Of a DNA stretch of 60,223 nt, positions 51,339-60,223 are shown piece by piece. A model generated the notes under the pieces. It saw only the letters and a list, made by a program, of their open reading frames with translations, did not search any database and was not told where the DNA came from. The position numbers were made by a program, and so were the translations under genes. The number at the start of each line of letters is the position of its first letter. Position 1 is the stretch's first letter. Origin of the DNA: Hylemonella gracilis ATCC 19624 (GTDB lineage: Bacteria; Pseudomonadota; Gammaproteobacteria; Burkholderiales; Burkholderiaceae_C); contig NZ_AEGR01000014.1 in assembly GCF_000211835.1 (NCBI RefSeq), positions 1-60,223 of the forward strand. Reading direction: 5' to 3'.

Positions 51339-51515
51339 TCAGGCGATGCGGGAAACGATCAAGACCGCGAAAAACAGCAACGCGGCGATGATGGTCCACT
51401 TGAGCGTGAGCAGGCCCCAACGGCGGTAGCGGGACTGACCGGTGCCCGCGTAAAAGGCAAAGCAGACGGCCGCGCCCATCAGCAGCAAGAGCATGGCCCA
51501 GCGAAACAGCAGCAT
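51339..51515 (-). CDS. Small hypothetical membrane protein (twin transmembrane)
   Basis: A 58-residue frame, MLLFRWAMLLLLMGAAVCFAF at the start, with two hydrophobic segments (about 5-22 and 39-55) joined by the basic loop GTGQSRYRRWG. It lies 63 bases downstream of lpxC on the same strand and is GC-consistent with its neighbours. The regular hydrophobic pattern and the well-placed start and stop favour a real gene. I do not recognise a function. Confidence 0.65.
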   Translation of the reverse strand: MLLFRWAMLLLLMGAAVCFAFYAGTGQSRYRRWGLLTLKWTIIAALLFFAVLIVSRIA

Positions 51516-51578
51516 CGGTAAAAGACTCGCTAGTTGTTGTTGTGGAAAAAAACTGCTCAGACGGACGCGGCGAGGGAT

Positions 51579-52502
51579 TTACCAGGCGCGCGCCAGTTGC
51601 GCGTAACCCTTGGGCGCGAGCTTTTCGTTCTCGAAAGTCACGACCTCCCAGGCGTCTTCTTGCGCCAGCAGCTCCCGCAACAGCTTGTTGTTCATGGCAT
51701 GGCCCGAACGGAAGGCGGAATAGCTGGCCAGCAAGGGCTTACCCAGGATGTAGAGGTCACCCATGGCATCAAGGATCTTGTGCTTCACGAACTCGTCGTC
51801 GTAGCGCAGGCCTCCGGCGTTGAGCACCTTGTAGTCGTCCATGACGATGGCGTTGTCCATGCCGCCACCCAGGGCCAGACCGTTGGCGCGCATCATCTCC
51901 ACGTCCTTGGTGAAGCCGAAGGTGCGCGCGCGGGCGATGTCACGCGAGTAGTTGTGCACGCTCAAATCAAACTCGACGCGCTGGCCGGTGGAGTCGACCG
52001 CGGGATGATGAAAGTCAATCTCGAAGCTGAGCTTGTAGCCGTGGAAGGGGTCCAGGCGCGCCCATTTGACGTTCTGCCCCTCGCCCTCACGCACCTCGAT
52101 CGGCCGCTTGACGCGCACGAACCGCTTGGGCGCGTTCTGCAACTCGATGCCCGCGCTTTGCAGCAAAAAGACGAAGCTGGCGGAGGAACCGTCCAGAATG
52201 GGCACTTCCTCGGCCGTGATGTCGATGTAGAGGTTGTCGATGCCCAGGCCGGCGCAGGCCGACATCAGGTGTTCCACCGTGTTCACCCGCGCCCCCCCAT
52301 GGCTCAGGGTGGAGGCCATGCGGGTGTCGCTGACGGCCAGCGTGCCCACCGGAATGTCCACCGGCTCGGGCAAGTCCACGCGACGGAACACGATGCCCGT
52401 GTCCGGCTGCGCCGGACGCAGCGTGATTTCCACGCGCTGCCCGCCATGCAAGCCCACGCCCACCGCGCGGGTCAGGGATTTGAGGGTACGTTGTTGCAAC
52501 AT
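51579..52502 (-). CDS. lpxC: UDP-3-O-acyl-N-acetylglucosamine deacetylase
   Basis: Zinc deacetylase, committed step of lipid A synthesis. 307 residues from [10 protein letters not shown]. Zinc and catalytic residues are visible: H78 in NTVEHLMSA, the [10 protein letters not shown] motif, and [10 protein letters not shown]. Two-domain LpxC fold with the [17 protein letters not shown] stretch. It follows ftsZ, separated by a 236-base gap containing a large hairpin. Confidence 0.96.
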   Translation of the reverse strand: MLQQRTLKSLTRAVGVGLHGGQRVEITLRPAQPDTGIVFRRVDLPEPVDIPVGTLAVSDTRMASTLSHGGARVNTVEHLMSACAGLGIDNLYIDITAEEVPILDGSSASFVFLLQSAGIELQNAPKRFVRVKRPIEVREGEGQNVKWARLDPFHGYKLSFEIDFHHPAVDSTGQRVEFDLSVHNYSRDIARARTFGFTKDVEMMRANGLALGGGMDNAIVMDDYKVLNAGGLRYDDEFVKHKILDAMGDLYILGKPLLASYSAFRSGHAMNNKLLRELLAQEDAWEVVTFENEKLAPKGYAQLARAW

Positions 52503-52619
52503 GGCCGCTATTTTAAGTAAGTAGGCCCTCACGGGCCCTGTTCAACGGCAGAAACCTTGACTATCGCGGCAATAGTTTGCTTGTGATGACAAACGATCCC
52601 GCCTCTGAACACATCTCGC

Positions 52620-52744
52620 GATTGACGGAATGGAAAGCGTAGCGAGCGGGTCGAGGTTGCGGCGAAGCGCGCAGCCGTACTTCTTGTACGGCGAGCACTG
52701 CAGCTGCAAGATCGGCCCGCGCAGTCGCTTTACATCCGTCAATC
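52620..52744. repeat. Extended 125-nt hairpin between ftsZ and lpxC
   Basis: Outer arms GATTGACGGA (52620-52629) and TCCGTCAATC (52735-52744) are perfect inverts; AAAGCG/CGCTTT continue the stem. Then GCGGGTCGAGGTTGCGGC pairs with GCTGCAAGATCGGCCCGC with few mismatches and wobble pairs, and the tip is GCCGTAC-TTCTT-GTACGGC (52674-52692). The right arm includes the ftsZ stop codon. Candidate structured RNA, terminator or dispersed REP-type repeat. Confidence 0.85.
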
Positions 52745-54193
52745 CGCTTGCTTGCGCAGGAACGCGGGGATCTCCAGGTCTTCCATCCCCCCCGCCGACA
52801 GCGCGTCGACCTTGGCCGCGGCCTGGGTACGGTCGCGGGTGCGCCAGACGGCGGGTGAAGCCATCTGGTTGTAGTCGGCCTGCGGCGCTGCGGGCGGCGT
52901 CATGCCGGGCAGATTGCCCTGCGCGGCGGCGGCACGCTCGGCCACCCGGGCCTGGGCGGCGGCGCGCGCGGCACTGGACGAGGCCGCCAGGGACGCGGCA
53001 CTCGGCTGGCTCAGGGGCGCGTTGTAGGGCTGGGACGGCGCAAATGGCTGGGCCGCGGGTTGGGACATCGGCTGGCCCAGGGGCTGGGTCAGCGTCGGCG
53101 GCGCGGACACAGGCGCCGCGTTGATCGGGTTGTTCAGCGTCGGGACCTGCATGGGCGCACCGACGGCATCGTGCGTGCCGGTGCGCAGCACCTGCAAGGG
53201 AGGCGCCGTGCGGCGCCCACCCTGGCGGATGGACAAGCCGGTGGCCACGACGGTCACGCGCAGGTCTTCGCCCAGGGTGTCGTCGTACGCCGTGCCGAAG
53301 ATCACCATGGCCTCGGGGGCCGCGTAGGCGCGGATGGTGTTCATGGCCAGCTTGGTCTCGGCCAGCTTGAAGTTCTCCTTGGACGCCGTGATCAACACCA
53401 GCACGCCGCGCGCGCCCGACAGGTCAATGCCTTCCAGCAGCGGGCTGGCCACAGCCTGCTCGGCGGCGATGCGCGCACGGTCCGGGCCGCTGGCGCGGGC
53501 CGTGCCCATCATGGCCTTGCCCGGCTCGCCCATGACGGAGCGCACGTCGTTGAAGTCCACGTTCAGTTCGCCGGGCGTGGTGATGATCTCGGCAATACCG
53601 CCCACTGCGTTCTTGAGCACGTCGTTGGCGTAGGAGAAGGCTTGGGCCTGGGTGATTTCATCGCCCAGCACTTCGAGCAGCTTCTCGTTGAGCACGACGA
53701 TGAGCGAATCGACATTGGCTTCCAGCTCGGCCAGGCCCGCGTCGGCGTTGATCATGCGGCGCCCGCCTTCCCATTCGAAGGGCTTGGTCACCACGGCCAC
53801 GGTCAAGATGCCCATCTCGCGCGCGATGCGCGCGATCACCGGCGCCGCGCCCGTGCCCGTGCCGCCGCCCATGCCCGCGGTGATGAACAGCATGTGCGCG
53901 CCGTTGACGGCCTCGCGGATTTGGTCTTCCGCCGCCTCGGCCGCCTCGCGCCCCTTCTCGGGTTTGCTGCCCGCGCCCAACCCGCTGCGGCCCAGCTGAA
54001 TCTTGCGCGCCGCGCTGCTGCGGCCCAGGGCCTGGGCGTCCGTGTTGGCGCAGATGAATTCCACGCCCTGCACGTCGCGCTCGATCATGTGCTCGACCGC
54101 GTTGCCGCCGCCGCCGCCCACGCCAATGACCTTGATCTGCGTGCCGCGGTCGAATTCGGATTCGTCGATGATTTCGATGTTCATGCTGCTCAT
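52739..54193 (-). CDS. ftsZ: Cell division protein FtsZ
   Basis: Tubulin-like GTPase forming the Z ring. 484 residues, longer than the usual 380-400 because of an extended Pro/Gln/Ala-rich linker (about 345-470). GTP-binding motif GGGTGTGAAP, T7 loop region NVDFNDVRSVM, and the C-terminal peptide LEIPAFLRKQAD that binds FtsA and ZipA. AAGGAG six bases upstream selects the ATG at 54193 over the internal MNIEIIDE. It is separated from ftsA by 191 bases with no gene. Confidence 0.97.
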   Translation of the reverse strand: MSSMNIEIIDESEFDRGTQIKVIGVGGGGGNAVEHMIERDVQGVEFICANTDAQALGRSSAARKIQLGRSGLGAGSKPEKGREAAEAAEDQIREAVNGAHMLFITAGMGGGTGTGAAPVIARIAREMGILTVAVVTKPFEWEGGRRMINADAGLAELEANVDSLIVVLNEKLLEVLGDEITQAQAFSYANDVLKNAVGGIAEIITTPGELNVDFNDVRSVMGEPGKAMMGTARASGPDRARIAAEQAVASPLLEGIDLSGARGVLVLITASKENFKLAETKLAMNTIRAYAAPEAMVIFGTAYDDTLGEDLRVTVVATGLSIRQGGRRTAPPLQVLRTGTHDAVGAPMQVPTLNNPINAAPVSAPPTLTQPLGQPMSQPAAQPFAPSQPYNAPLSQPSAASLAASSSAARAAAQARVAERAAAAQGNLPGMTPPAAPQADYNQMASPAVWRTRDRTQAAAKVDALSAGGMEDLEIPAFLRKQAD

Positions 54194-54384
54194 AGCTTGC
54201 TCCTTGCTATCCGTGTCAGTTGCCTTGATTGATTGAATTTCCGTCTTGCCTTTCGGCTTGTTGTTCTCATGCGTCGGCCCTCATCCGCTGGCACGCGCCC
54301 GTCGCCAGCGACGCCGCGGACTTCGGCCCGGGCTGCCTCGGGCACATCGGTAAAGGTAAAGCGTCGTCACGTTCGGGCCTTGCC

Positions 54385-55632
54385 TCAGAAATTGCTGATG
54401 AACCAGTCCCGCAGACGCGTGACCTTGCTCTTGACCGAATGCAGGGGATTGCCCGTGCCCACGCGGTAACCGCGCAAACGGGCCAGCCGAGCCTCCTCCA
54501 ACATGCCCATCACGGTGGCGGCGCGAGGCTGGCCGACCAGCTCGGCCCCCTTGCCGCTGAACTTCGGCACACCGCGCCGCACGGGCTTGAGAAAGATGTC
54601 CTCGCCCAGCTCGATGATGCCGGGCATCAAGGCGCTCCCGCCCGTGAGCACGATGCCGGAGGACAGCACTTCCTCGCAGCCGGACTCACGCAGCACCTGC
54701 TGCACCAGGGTGAAGATTTCCTCCACGCGCGGCTCGATGACACCCGCCAGGGCCTGCTTGCCCAGCATGCGGGGGCCACGGTCGCCCAGGCCGGGCACCT
54801 CGAGCTGGCCGTCCGGATCGGCGAGCAGTTGCTTGGCGCAGCCGTTCTCCACCTTGATGTCCTCGGCGTCCTTGGTCGGTGTGCGCAGCGCCATGGCGAT
54901 GTCGCTGGTGATCAGGTCACCCGCGATCGGGATCACCGAGGTGTGGCGGATCGCGCCGCCCGTGAACACGGCCACGTCGGTCGCACCCGCGCCGATGTCC
55001 ACCAGGGCCACGCCCAGCTCTTTTTCATCCTCGGTCAGCACCGAGAGGCTGGAAGCCAGCGGATTCAGCATCAGCTGCTCCACCTCCAGCCCGCAGCGGC
55101 GCACGCACTTGACGATGTTCTCCGCCGCGCTGGCCGCGCCGGTCACGATGTGCACCTTGGCCTCGAGACGGATGCCGCTCATGCCCACCGGCTCGCGCAC
55201 GTCCTGGCCGTCGATGATGAATTCTTGCGGCTCCACCAGCAGCAGGCGCTGATCGTTCGGGATGTTGATGGCCTTGGCCGTCTCCACCACGCGCGCCACG
55301 TCGGCCTGGCTCACCTCGCGGTCCTTCACGGCCACCATGCCGCTGGAATTGATGCCGCGGATGTGGCTGCCCGTGATGCCGGTGTAAACACTGGTGATCC
55401 TGCAATCGGCCATCAATTCAGCCTCGCGCAGCGCCTGCTGGATGCTGTGCACCGTGGCGTCGATGTTCACCACCACGCCGCGCTTGAGCCCCGTTGAGGG
55501 CGCGATGCCCAAGCCCACCAGCCGCAGTTCGCCCGCATGCGGGCCCTCGTGCATGACCTCGGCCACCACCGCCATCACCTTGGAGGTGCCGATGTCGAGG
55601 CCGACGACCAGATCCTTGTATTCCTTTGCCAT
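54385..55632 (-). CDS. ftsA: Cell division protein FtsA
   Basis: Actin-like membrane tether for FtsZ. 415 residues from MAKEYKDLVVGLDIGTSK; the frame extends about 100 codons upstream into ftsQ without similarity. Phosphate-binding motifs DIGTSKV and DIGAGATDV, adenosine motif GIVLTGGSALMPGI, and a C-terminal amphipathic helix (SKVTRLRDWFISNF) for membrane binding are present. Confidence 0.96.
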   Translation of the reverse strand: MAKEYKDLVVGLDIGTSKVMAVVAEVMHEGPHAGELRLVGLGIAPSTGLKRGVVVNIDATVHSIQQALREAELMADCRITSVYTGITGSHIRGINSSGMVAVKDREVSQADVARVVETAKAINIPNDQRLLLVEPQEFIIDGQDVREPVGMSGIRLEAKVHIVTGAASAAENIVKCVRRCGLEVEQLMLNPLASSLSVLTEDEKELGVALVDIGAGATDVAVFTGGAIRHTSVIPIAGDLITSDIAMALRTPTKDAEDIKVENGCAKQLLADPDGQLEVPGLGDRGPRMLGKQALAGVIEPRVEEIFTLVQQVLRESGCEEVLSSGIVLTGGSALMPGIIELGEDIFLKPVRRGVPKFSGKGAELVGQPRAATVMGMLEEARLARLRGYRVGTGNPLHSVKSKVTRLRDWFISNF

Positions 55633-55658
55633 AGAGGTGCGCGTCCTTCGCTTGTGCC

Positions 55659-56567
55659 TTACTTTGTCCGCGCCTTGTCCAGGGCCGCGACCGTGCTCAC
55701 GCCCCGCAGGCGCAGCGCATAACCCTGGGCGTAACGCAGATCGGCGCTTTCCAGCGCGGTGAGATCGCGCCGGTGGTGTGCCGCCACCTGAGCCGCCGTG
55801 TCCAGAAATCGTTGCAGGCGGGCCTTGACCTCGGGGGCTTCGCCGCCTCCGAGCTCGATCAAGGCCACGCTGCCCGTTCCCCGCGGTGCACCCGCGGGGA
55901 CAGCGGCCACTTGCCGCACGCCGAGCTGCCAATTGCCGCGCGGCGTGAGCACCAGGCTGGCCGTGCGCAAACCTTGCGGGGCCAGCAGCGGCTCCATGTC
56001 GCGCTGCATCGCCAGCACCTCGGTGGCGCGTGCCACCGGGCCGTCCAGGCGCGGCAGGTTCTCGGTCTCCACCTCGTCCAGGTTGGCCTCGAACACCTCA
56101 CCCTGACGGTTGAGCAGGGCCTGGGCCCCCGCGCCCTGGTCGGTGCCCTGCTCCTGGCCCCAGTAGGCGGCGGGTTGATGTTCCTCAAGGATGACGCGCA
56201 AGCGGTTCGGAAACTCGCGCTGCACCACCGCGCGCCGCACCCAGGGCTGCGCCTCGAACACGCGCTGCACAGCGGGCAGGTCCACCGTCAGGAAGGTGCC
56301 CTGGATGTGGGGCATCACACGGGCGCGCAACGTCCGCGCATTGCTGTGCCGCACATCACCCAGCACGGTCAAGCCGCTGATGGAAAACACCGGATGCTGC
56401 ATCACCCAGCGCGCGAAATAAGTCAGGGCGAGCAACACGAAAACCACCAGCAGGGCGCGCGCCAAGCCATTCATCAGCCGCACATCGAAAGTGGCGCTCG
56501 CGGGCGCGGCCTGGCCCGCCGCCGCGGAAGCGGTGGATGCGGGGCTGGCCGTCGTCTTTTTCCTCAT
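55659..56567 (-). CDS. ftsQ: Cell division protein FtsQ
   Basis: Single-pass membrane protein of the divisome that recruits FtsB/FtsL. 302 residues: an Ala/Ser-rich cytoplasmic start, a membrane segment (about 33-50), a POTRA domain beginning [24 protein letters not shown], and the beta domain with [29 protein letters not shown]. The start shares ATGA with the ddlB stop; ftsA follows after 26 bases. Confidence 0.95.
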   Translation of the reverse strand: MRKKTTASPASTASAAAGQAAPASATFDVRLMNGLARALLVVFVLLALTYFARWVMQHPVFSISGLTVLGDVRHSNARTLRARVMPHIQGTFLTVDLPAVQRVFEAQPWVRRAVVQREFPNRLRVILEEHQPAAYWGQEQGTDQGAGAQALLNRQGEVFEANLDEVETENLPRLDGPVARATEVLAMQRDMEPLLAPQGLRTASLVLTPRGNWQLGVRQVAAVPAGAPRGTGSVALIELGGGEAPEVKARLQRFLDTAAQVAAHHRRDLTALESADLRYAQGYALRLRGVSTVAALDKARTK

Positions 56568-57565
56568 GCGCCGTCACTCCGTCCGGCGCGATCAGCGGCG
56601 GTGCCCGAGGCCGGGGCCTGCGGCGCGTGATCAAGCGTGGCCGTCGCCAGCAAACGCAGGCACAGGTCCTCGTAACTGATGCCCGCTGCCTTGGCCGACA
56701 TGGGCACCAGCGAGTGTCCCGTCATGCCGGGCGAGGTGTTGATCTCCAGCAAGTACGGCGTCCGCGTCTTGGCGTCGATCATCACGTCGGCCCGCGCCCA
56801 ACCGCGGCAACCCAGCGCGTGGAAGGAACGCAGCACCAAATCCTGGATGCGCGCCTCCTCGCCTTCGGGCAAGCCGCTGGGGATGATGTATTGCGTGCCG
56901 TCGCTGAAGTACTTGTGTTCGTAGTCGTAGTTGCCGCCCGGCGCGACGATGCGGATGGCGGGCAGCGCGCGCGCGTCGGCACCGCTGCCGATCACGGGCA
57001 CGGTCACTTCGTCGCCCGCGATGAATTGTTCGCACAGCACCAGCGGGTCGTGCTGGGCCGCCAGCTGGTAAGCCTGGGCGCATTGGGTGGCATCGTTGAC
57101 CTTGGTCAAGCCGATGGTCGAGCCTTCGCGCGCGGGCTTGACGATCATGGGCGCACCCAGCTCGGCCAAGGCGGCGCGGGTTTCGTCCACGCTGGTCACG
57201 TTCTTCCAGCGTGGCGTGGGCAGGCCCTCGGCCAACCAGATGCGCTTGGTCATCACCTTGTCCATCGCGACGCTGGAGGCCAGCACGCCGCTGCCGGTGT
57301 AGGGGATGCCCAGCAATTCGAGCGCACCCTGCACCGTGCCGTCCTCGCCGAAGCGGCCATGCAAGGCGATGAAGCAGCGCGCGTAACCGTCCCGCTTGAG
57401 TTCGCCCAGCTCGCGCTGCGCCGGGTCGAAGGCGTGCGCGTCCACGCCGCGCGACTGCAGCGCCTTGAGCACGCCCGTGCCGGACATCAGCGAGACCTCG
57501 CGCTCGGCCGACGCCCCGCCCATCAGCACCGCGACTTTGCCAAGTTGACTTCCCAGAACGCTCAC
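56564..57565 (-). CDS. ddlB: D-alanine-D-alanine ligase
   Basis: ATP-grasp ligase making the D-Ala-D-Ala dipeptide for peptidoglycan. 333 residues. Start is the GTG at 57565 ([17 protein letters not shown]), which shares GTGA with the murC stop; a longer frame upstream overlaps mur[45 protein letters not shown] and [16 protein letters not shown] are conserved. Coupled to ftsQ by an ATGA overlap. Confidence 0.96.
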   Translation of the reverse strand: MSVLGSQLGKVAVLMGGASAEREVSLMSGTGVLKALQSRGVDAHAFDPAQRELGELKRDGYARCFIALHGRFGEDGTVQGALELLGIPYTGSGVLASSVAMDKVMTKRIWLAEGLPTPRWKNVTSVDETRAALAELGAPMIVKPAREGSTIGLTKVNDATQCAQAYQLAAQHDPLVLCEQFIAGDEVTVPVIGSGADARALPAIRIVAPGGNYDYEHKYFSDGTQYIIPSGLPEGEEARIQDLVLRSFHALGCRGWARADVMIDAKTRTPYLLEINTSPGMTGHSLVPMSAKAAGISYEDLCLRLLATATLDHAPQAPASGTAADRAGRSDGA

Positions 57566-58995
57566 TTCACTTTCTCCACAAGCCCGGGGACAGACGCGCC
57601 CCCCAGTTCCACCACTTTCGCGGGCACGCCGCCGATCGACCCCGCGCCCATGCACATCACCACGTCACCCGCGCGCGCCAAGTCCAGAATGGTCTGGGGC
57701 ATGGCGGCGATGTCGTCCACGAACACCGGCTCCACCTTGGCCGCCACGCGCAAGGCTCGGGTCAGACTGCGCCCGTCGGCCGCGACGATGGGGCTCTCGC
57801 CCGCCGCGTACACCTCGGCCAGCAGCACGGCGTCGGCGCTCTCGCCGATGACCTTGACGAAATCCTCGAAGCAGTCACGCGTGCGCGTGTAGCGGTGCGG
57901 CTGGAACGCCAGCACCAGCCGCTGCCCAGGGAAAGCGCCACGCGCCGCGGACAAGGTCGCGGCCATCTCCACCGGGTGATGACCGTAGTCATCGATCAGG
58001 GTGAAGGTGCCGCCGCCCTTGGCGGGGATCTCGCCATAACGCTGGAAGCGCCGTCCCACGCCCTTGAACTCGGCCAGGGCCTTGAGCAGCGCCACATCCG
58101 GGATTTCCAACTCGGCCGCGACGGCGATGGCCGACAAGGCGTTGAGCACGTTGTGCCGACCCGCGAGGTTGAGCACCACCTCCAGGTCGGGCAGCACCAC
58201 GCCGTTGCGCCGCTGGGCGGTGAAATGCATCTGCCCGCCCACCGCGCGCACATTGACCGCGCGCACCTGGGCGTTGTCGCCAAAACCGTAGCTGGTGATC
58301 GGGCAATTCACCGTGTCCGCGACCTCGCGCACGGCCGGGTCGTCCGTGCAGAGGATGGCCGTGCCGTAGAACGGCATGCGGTGCAGGAAATCAACGAAGG
58401 CCTGCTTGAGCCGGCCAAAGTCGTGCCCATAAGTCTCCATGTGGTCGGCGTCGATGTTGGTCACCACCGACAGCACGGGCAGCAGGTTCAGGAAGGAGGC
58501 ATCGCTTTCGTCCGCCTCCACCACGATGAACTCGCCTTGCCCCAGGCGCGCGTTCGCGCCCGCGCTGTTGAGCCGCCCGCCGATCACGAAGGTCGGGTCC
58601 AGCCCGGCCTCGGCCAGCACGCTGGCGACCAGGCTGGTCGTGGTCGTCTTGCCGTGCGTGCCCGCGATGGCGATGCCACGTTTGAGGCGCATCAGCTCCG
58701 CCAGCATCACGGCGCGCGGCACGATGGGAATGTGCTTGTCGCGGGCGGCAAGCACCTCGGGGTTGTCGGCCTTCACCGCGGTGGACGTCACCACCGCGTC
58801 CGCGTCCGCGACGTGCTGGGCCGCGTGCCCCACGAAGGTCCGAATGCCCAGGCCCGCCAGACGCCGCAACGTGGCGCTGTCGGACAGGTCCGAGCCCGAG
58901 ATCGTGTAGCCCAGGTTGTGCAGCACCTCGGCGATGCCGGACATGCCGGCGCCGCCCACGCCGACGAAGTGAATCTGCTTGATCGCGTGCTTCAT
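57562..58995 (-). CDS. murC: UDP-N-acetylmuramate-L-alanine ligase
   Basis: Adds the first amino acid of the peptidoglycan stem peptide. 477 residues from [28 protein letters not shown]-binding [27 protein letters not shown], and the C-terminal [16 protein letters not shown] are typical of MurC. The start shares ATGA with the murG stop. Confidence 0.97.
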   Translation of the reverse strand: MKHAIKQIHFVGVGGAGMSGIAEVLHNLGYTISGSDLSDSATLRRLAGLGIRTFVGHAAQHVADADAVVTSTAVKADNPEVLAARDKHIPIVPRAVMLAELMRLKRGIAIAGTHGKTTTTSLVASVLAEAGLDPTFVIGGRLNSAGANARLGQGEFIVVEADESDASFLNLLPVLSVVTNIDADHMETYGHDFGRLKQAFVDFLHRMPFYGTAILCTDDPAVREVADTVNCPITSYGFGDNAQVRAVNVRAVGGQMHFTAQRRNGVVLPDLEVVLNLAGRHNVLNALSAIAVAAELEIPDVALLKALAEFKGVGRRFQRYGEIPAKGGGTFTLIDDYGHHPVEMAATLSAARGAFPGQRLVLAFQPHRYTRTRDCFEDFVKVIGESADAVLLAEVYAAGESPIVAADGRSLTRALRVAAKVEPVFVDDIAAMPQTILDLARAGDVVMCMGAGSIGGVPAKVVELGGASVPGLVEKVK

Positions 58996-60080
58996 GCCGC
59001 GCCTCCCGTCAATTCTTCGCAAGCCGCCACGACCCGCTGCGTCGCATCGGTCTTGCGCAAGGCGTAAGCCGCCTCGGCCCGCCGCAGCAGCTCCTCGCGC
59101 GACGCGTTCTTCAGCAGCAGCGACAGACCCGCGGTCGTCAAATCCTTCTGCTGGATCAGCCAGCCACCGCCCGCGTCCACCAGGAAGCGTGCATTGGAGG
59201 TTTGATGATCGTCCACCGCGGCCGGGAAAGGCACGAAGAGCGCCGCAGCGCCAATGGCCGCGATCTCCGTCACCGTGCTTGCGCCCGCCCGGGCAACGAT
59301 CAGGTCGGCCTGCGCGTAGGCGCTGGCCGTGTCTTCGATGAAGGGCGTCAACTCGGCCTCCACGCCCGCGGATGCATAGTTGGCGCGCAGGGTGTCGATC
59401 TGCCGCGCACCGCTCTGATGGATGACCCGCGGACGTTCGGCTCGCGGGACGTGCGCCAGGGCCTTGGGCACGATGTCATTGAGCGCCTGCGCGCCCAGAC
59501 TCCCGCCGACCACCAGCACACGCAACGGCCCCTGGCGGCCCGCGAAACGCGTGGCGGGCGCGGGATGATTCAGGAACTCCGCGCGCAAGGGATTGCCCAC
59601 CCACTGCGCCTTGCGCAGCGCACCTGGGCGGTCGGAGGGGAAGGCCGAATACACCCGGTCGGCCACGCCCGACAGCACCTTGTTGACCAGACCGGCGACA
59701 GAGTTCTGTTCGTGCAGCACCAGGGGCTTGCCCAGCAGCACGCCCATCATCCCGCCGGGGAAGGCGATGTAGCCGCCCAGGCCCACAATCACGTCGGGCC
59801 GCACGCGGCGGATCACGACGATGCTTTGCCAGAAGGCACGCAGCAGATGGAAAGGCAGCAGGAACAGCCTGCGCAGGCCCTTGCCGCGCACGCCGCCAAA
59901 CTCCACGTGCTCGAAAGCGAAGCCGCGTGGCGGCACCAGCGTGCCCTCCATGTGCTCACGGTGGCCCAGCCAGTGCACGCGCCACCCCTGGTCACGCAAG
60001 GCCTCGGCGACCGCCAGGCCAGGGAAGATGTGCCCGCCCGTGCCGCCGGCCATGATCAGGGCGCATTTCTGGCGCTTCAT
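58992..60080 (-). CDS. murG: UDP-GlcNAc transferase MurG
   Basis: GT28 glycosyltransferase forming lipid II on the inner face of the membrane. 362 residues from [59 protein letters not shown] and [15 protein letters not shown] (donor site) are present. The start lies 3 bases inside the end of a 27-codon frame created by a tandem duplication, preceded by CGGAGG. Confidence 0.97.
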   Translation of the reverse strand: MKRQKCALIMAGGTGGHIFPGLAVAEALRDQGWRVHWLGHREHMEGTLVPPRGFAFEHVEFGGVRGKGLRRLFLLPFHLLRAFWQSIVVIRRVRPDVIVGLGGYIAFPGGMMGVLLGKPLVLHEQNSVAGLVNKVLSGVADRVYSAFPSDRPGALRKAQWVGNPLRAEFLNHPAPATRFAGRQGPLRVLVVGGSLGAQALNDIVPKALAHVPRAERPRVIHQSGARQIDTLRANYASAGVEAELTPFIEDTASAYAQADLIVARAGASTVTEIAAIGAAALFVPFPAAVDDHQTSNARFLVDAGGGWLIQQKDLTTAGLSLLLKNASREELLRRAEAAYALRKTDATQRVVAACEELTGGAA

Positions 60081-60160
60081 GCCCACCTCCGTGCATGCCC
60101 GCGGCTGCGCCGTGCAGCGCTGGCGCGCTGGTGTCCGTTTTGTTGAAACAGACAACTCAT
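60077..60160 (-). other. 27-codon frame created by tandem duplication upstream of murG
   Basis: Starts at an ATG preceded by CGGAGG and ends with a TGA that overlaps the murG ATG, giving MSCLFQQNGHQ followed by an Arg/Ala-rich tail. It arises because an 81-base unit was duplicated, so it could act as a leader keeping murG translation coupled to the upstream gene. A functional peptide is not implied. Confidence 0.4.
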
Positions 60161-60223
60161 GCCCGGCCTCCGTGCATGCCCACGGCTGCGCCGTGCAGCG
60201 CTGGCGCGCTGGTGTCCGTTTTG
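60086..60223. repeat. Direct repeat, 57 bases, period 81
   Basis: CCTCCGTGCATGCCC through GTGTCCGTTTTG occurs at 60086-60142 and again at 60167-60223, with a single base difference (G/A at the 16th position). The window ends at the second copy, so it may extend further. Confidence 0.95.
60157..60223 (-). CDS. ftsW: Probable 3' end of ftsW
   Basis: In the murein cluster ftsW normally precedes murG. The minus-strand frame ending in TGA at 60157-60159 reads KTDTSAPALHGAAVGMHGG then RA before the stop, and its stop overlaps an ATG as expected for coupled genes. Only 21 codons are visible and no FtsW motif, so the assignment rests on position. Another frame through the repeat is also open. Confidence 0.45.
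   Translation of the reverse strand, partial: KTDTSAPALHGAAVGMHGGRA

Noticed and set aside
52542-52742. 66-codon minus-strand frame through the ftsZ-lpxC hairpin
   Set aside because: It follows the palindromic element almost exactly, and the structure explains the sequence better than coding; kept only as a note in the finding.

Overview
The window is GC-rich, densely coding DNA from a betaproteobacterium, most likely a Comamonadaceae member of the Burkholderiales. The assignment rests on gene order rather than any database search. The blocks used are rplU-rpmA-obgE-proB beside ispB; pilC-pilD-coaE-zapD-yacG; a DUF721 gene and M23 peptidase upstream of secA; argJ-DUF815-mutT; coq7 next to lpxC and the ftsW-murG-murC-ddlB-ftsQ-ftsA-ftsZ-lpxC division cluster; two Comamonadaceae-like porins; and three copies of an intergenic repeat of a kind I associate with this family. 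No prophage, insertion sequence or CRISPR array is visible.

Layout. 1-3.0 kb: the 3' part of a bifunctional (p)ppGpp synthetase/hydrolase, a palindromic element, greB and tRNA-Arg(ACG). 3.0-24.0 kb: a nitrogen-scavenging island. It contains a LuxR-type response regulator, a histidine kinase fused to an NCS1 nucleobase permease, the divergent urea ABC transporter urtABCDE, formamidase fmdA with fmdB, aliphatic amidase amiE, a MoxR-type AAA ATPase plus VWA protein (CbbQ/CbbO or NorQ/NorD type), and urease genes ureA-ureJ-ureB-ureC-(toxin-antitoxin module)-ureE-ureF-ureG. No ureD is seen. 24.0-26.7 kb: a GNAT acetyltransferase, slyD, grxD and a Lon-like AAA ATPase. 26.7-33.7 kb: proS, rppH, proB, obgE, rpmA, rplU, ispB and tRNA-Pro(CGG). 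33.8-39.9 kb: pilC, pilD, coaE, zapD, yacG, a WYL regulator divergent from a glutathione S-transferase, and mutT. 40.0-47.0 kb: a DUF815 ATPase, argJ, secA, an M23 peptidase, a DUF721 gene and tRNA-Thr(TGT). 47.2-50.2 kb: two convergent porins with a shared leader motif. 50.6-60.2 kb: coq7, a small membrane protein, then lpxC back to murG and the end of ftsW.

How the island fits together. The transporter imports urea and perhaps other short amides. FmdA and AmiE release ammonia from formamide and aliphatic amides, and urease releases it from urea. The permease-kinase fusion and its response regulator are placed to sense an amide, urea or nucleobase and to control the divergent urt operon. A good sigma-54 promoter and an NtrC-like site upstream of ureA point to control of urease by nitrogen limitation. 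The most unusual points are the transporter-kinase fusion with a cysteine-rich insert, the MoxR/VWA pair sitting where ureD is often found, a toxin-antitoxin module inserted antisense inside the urease operon, a 125-nt extended hairpin between ftsZ and lpxC, and an 81-bp tandem duplication at the ftsW/murG junction.
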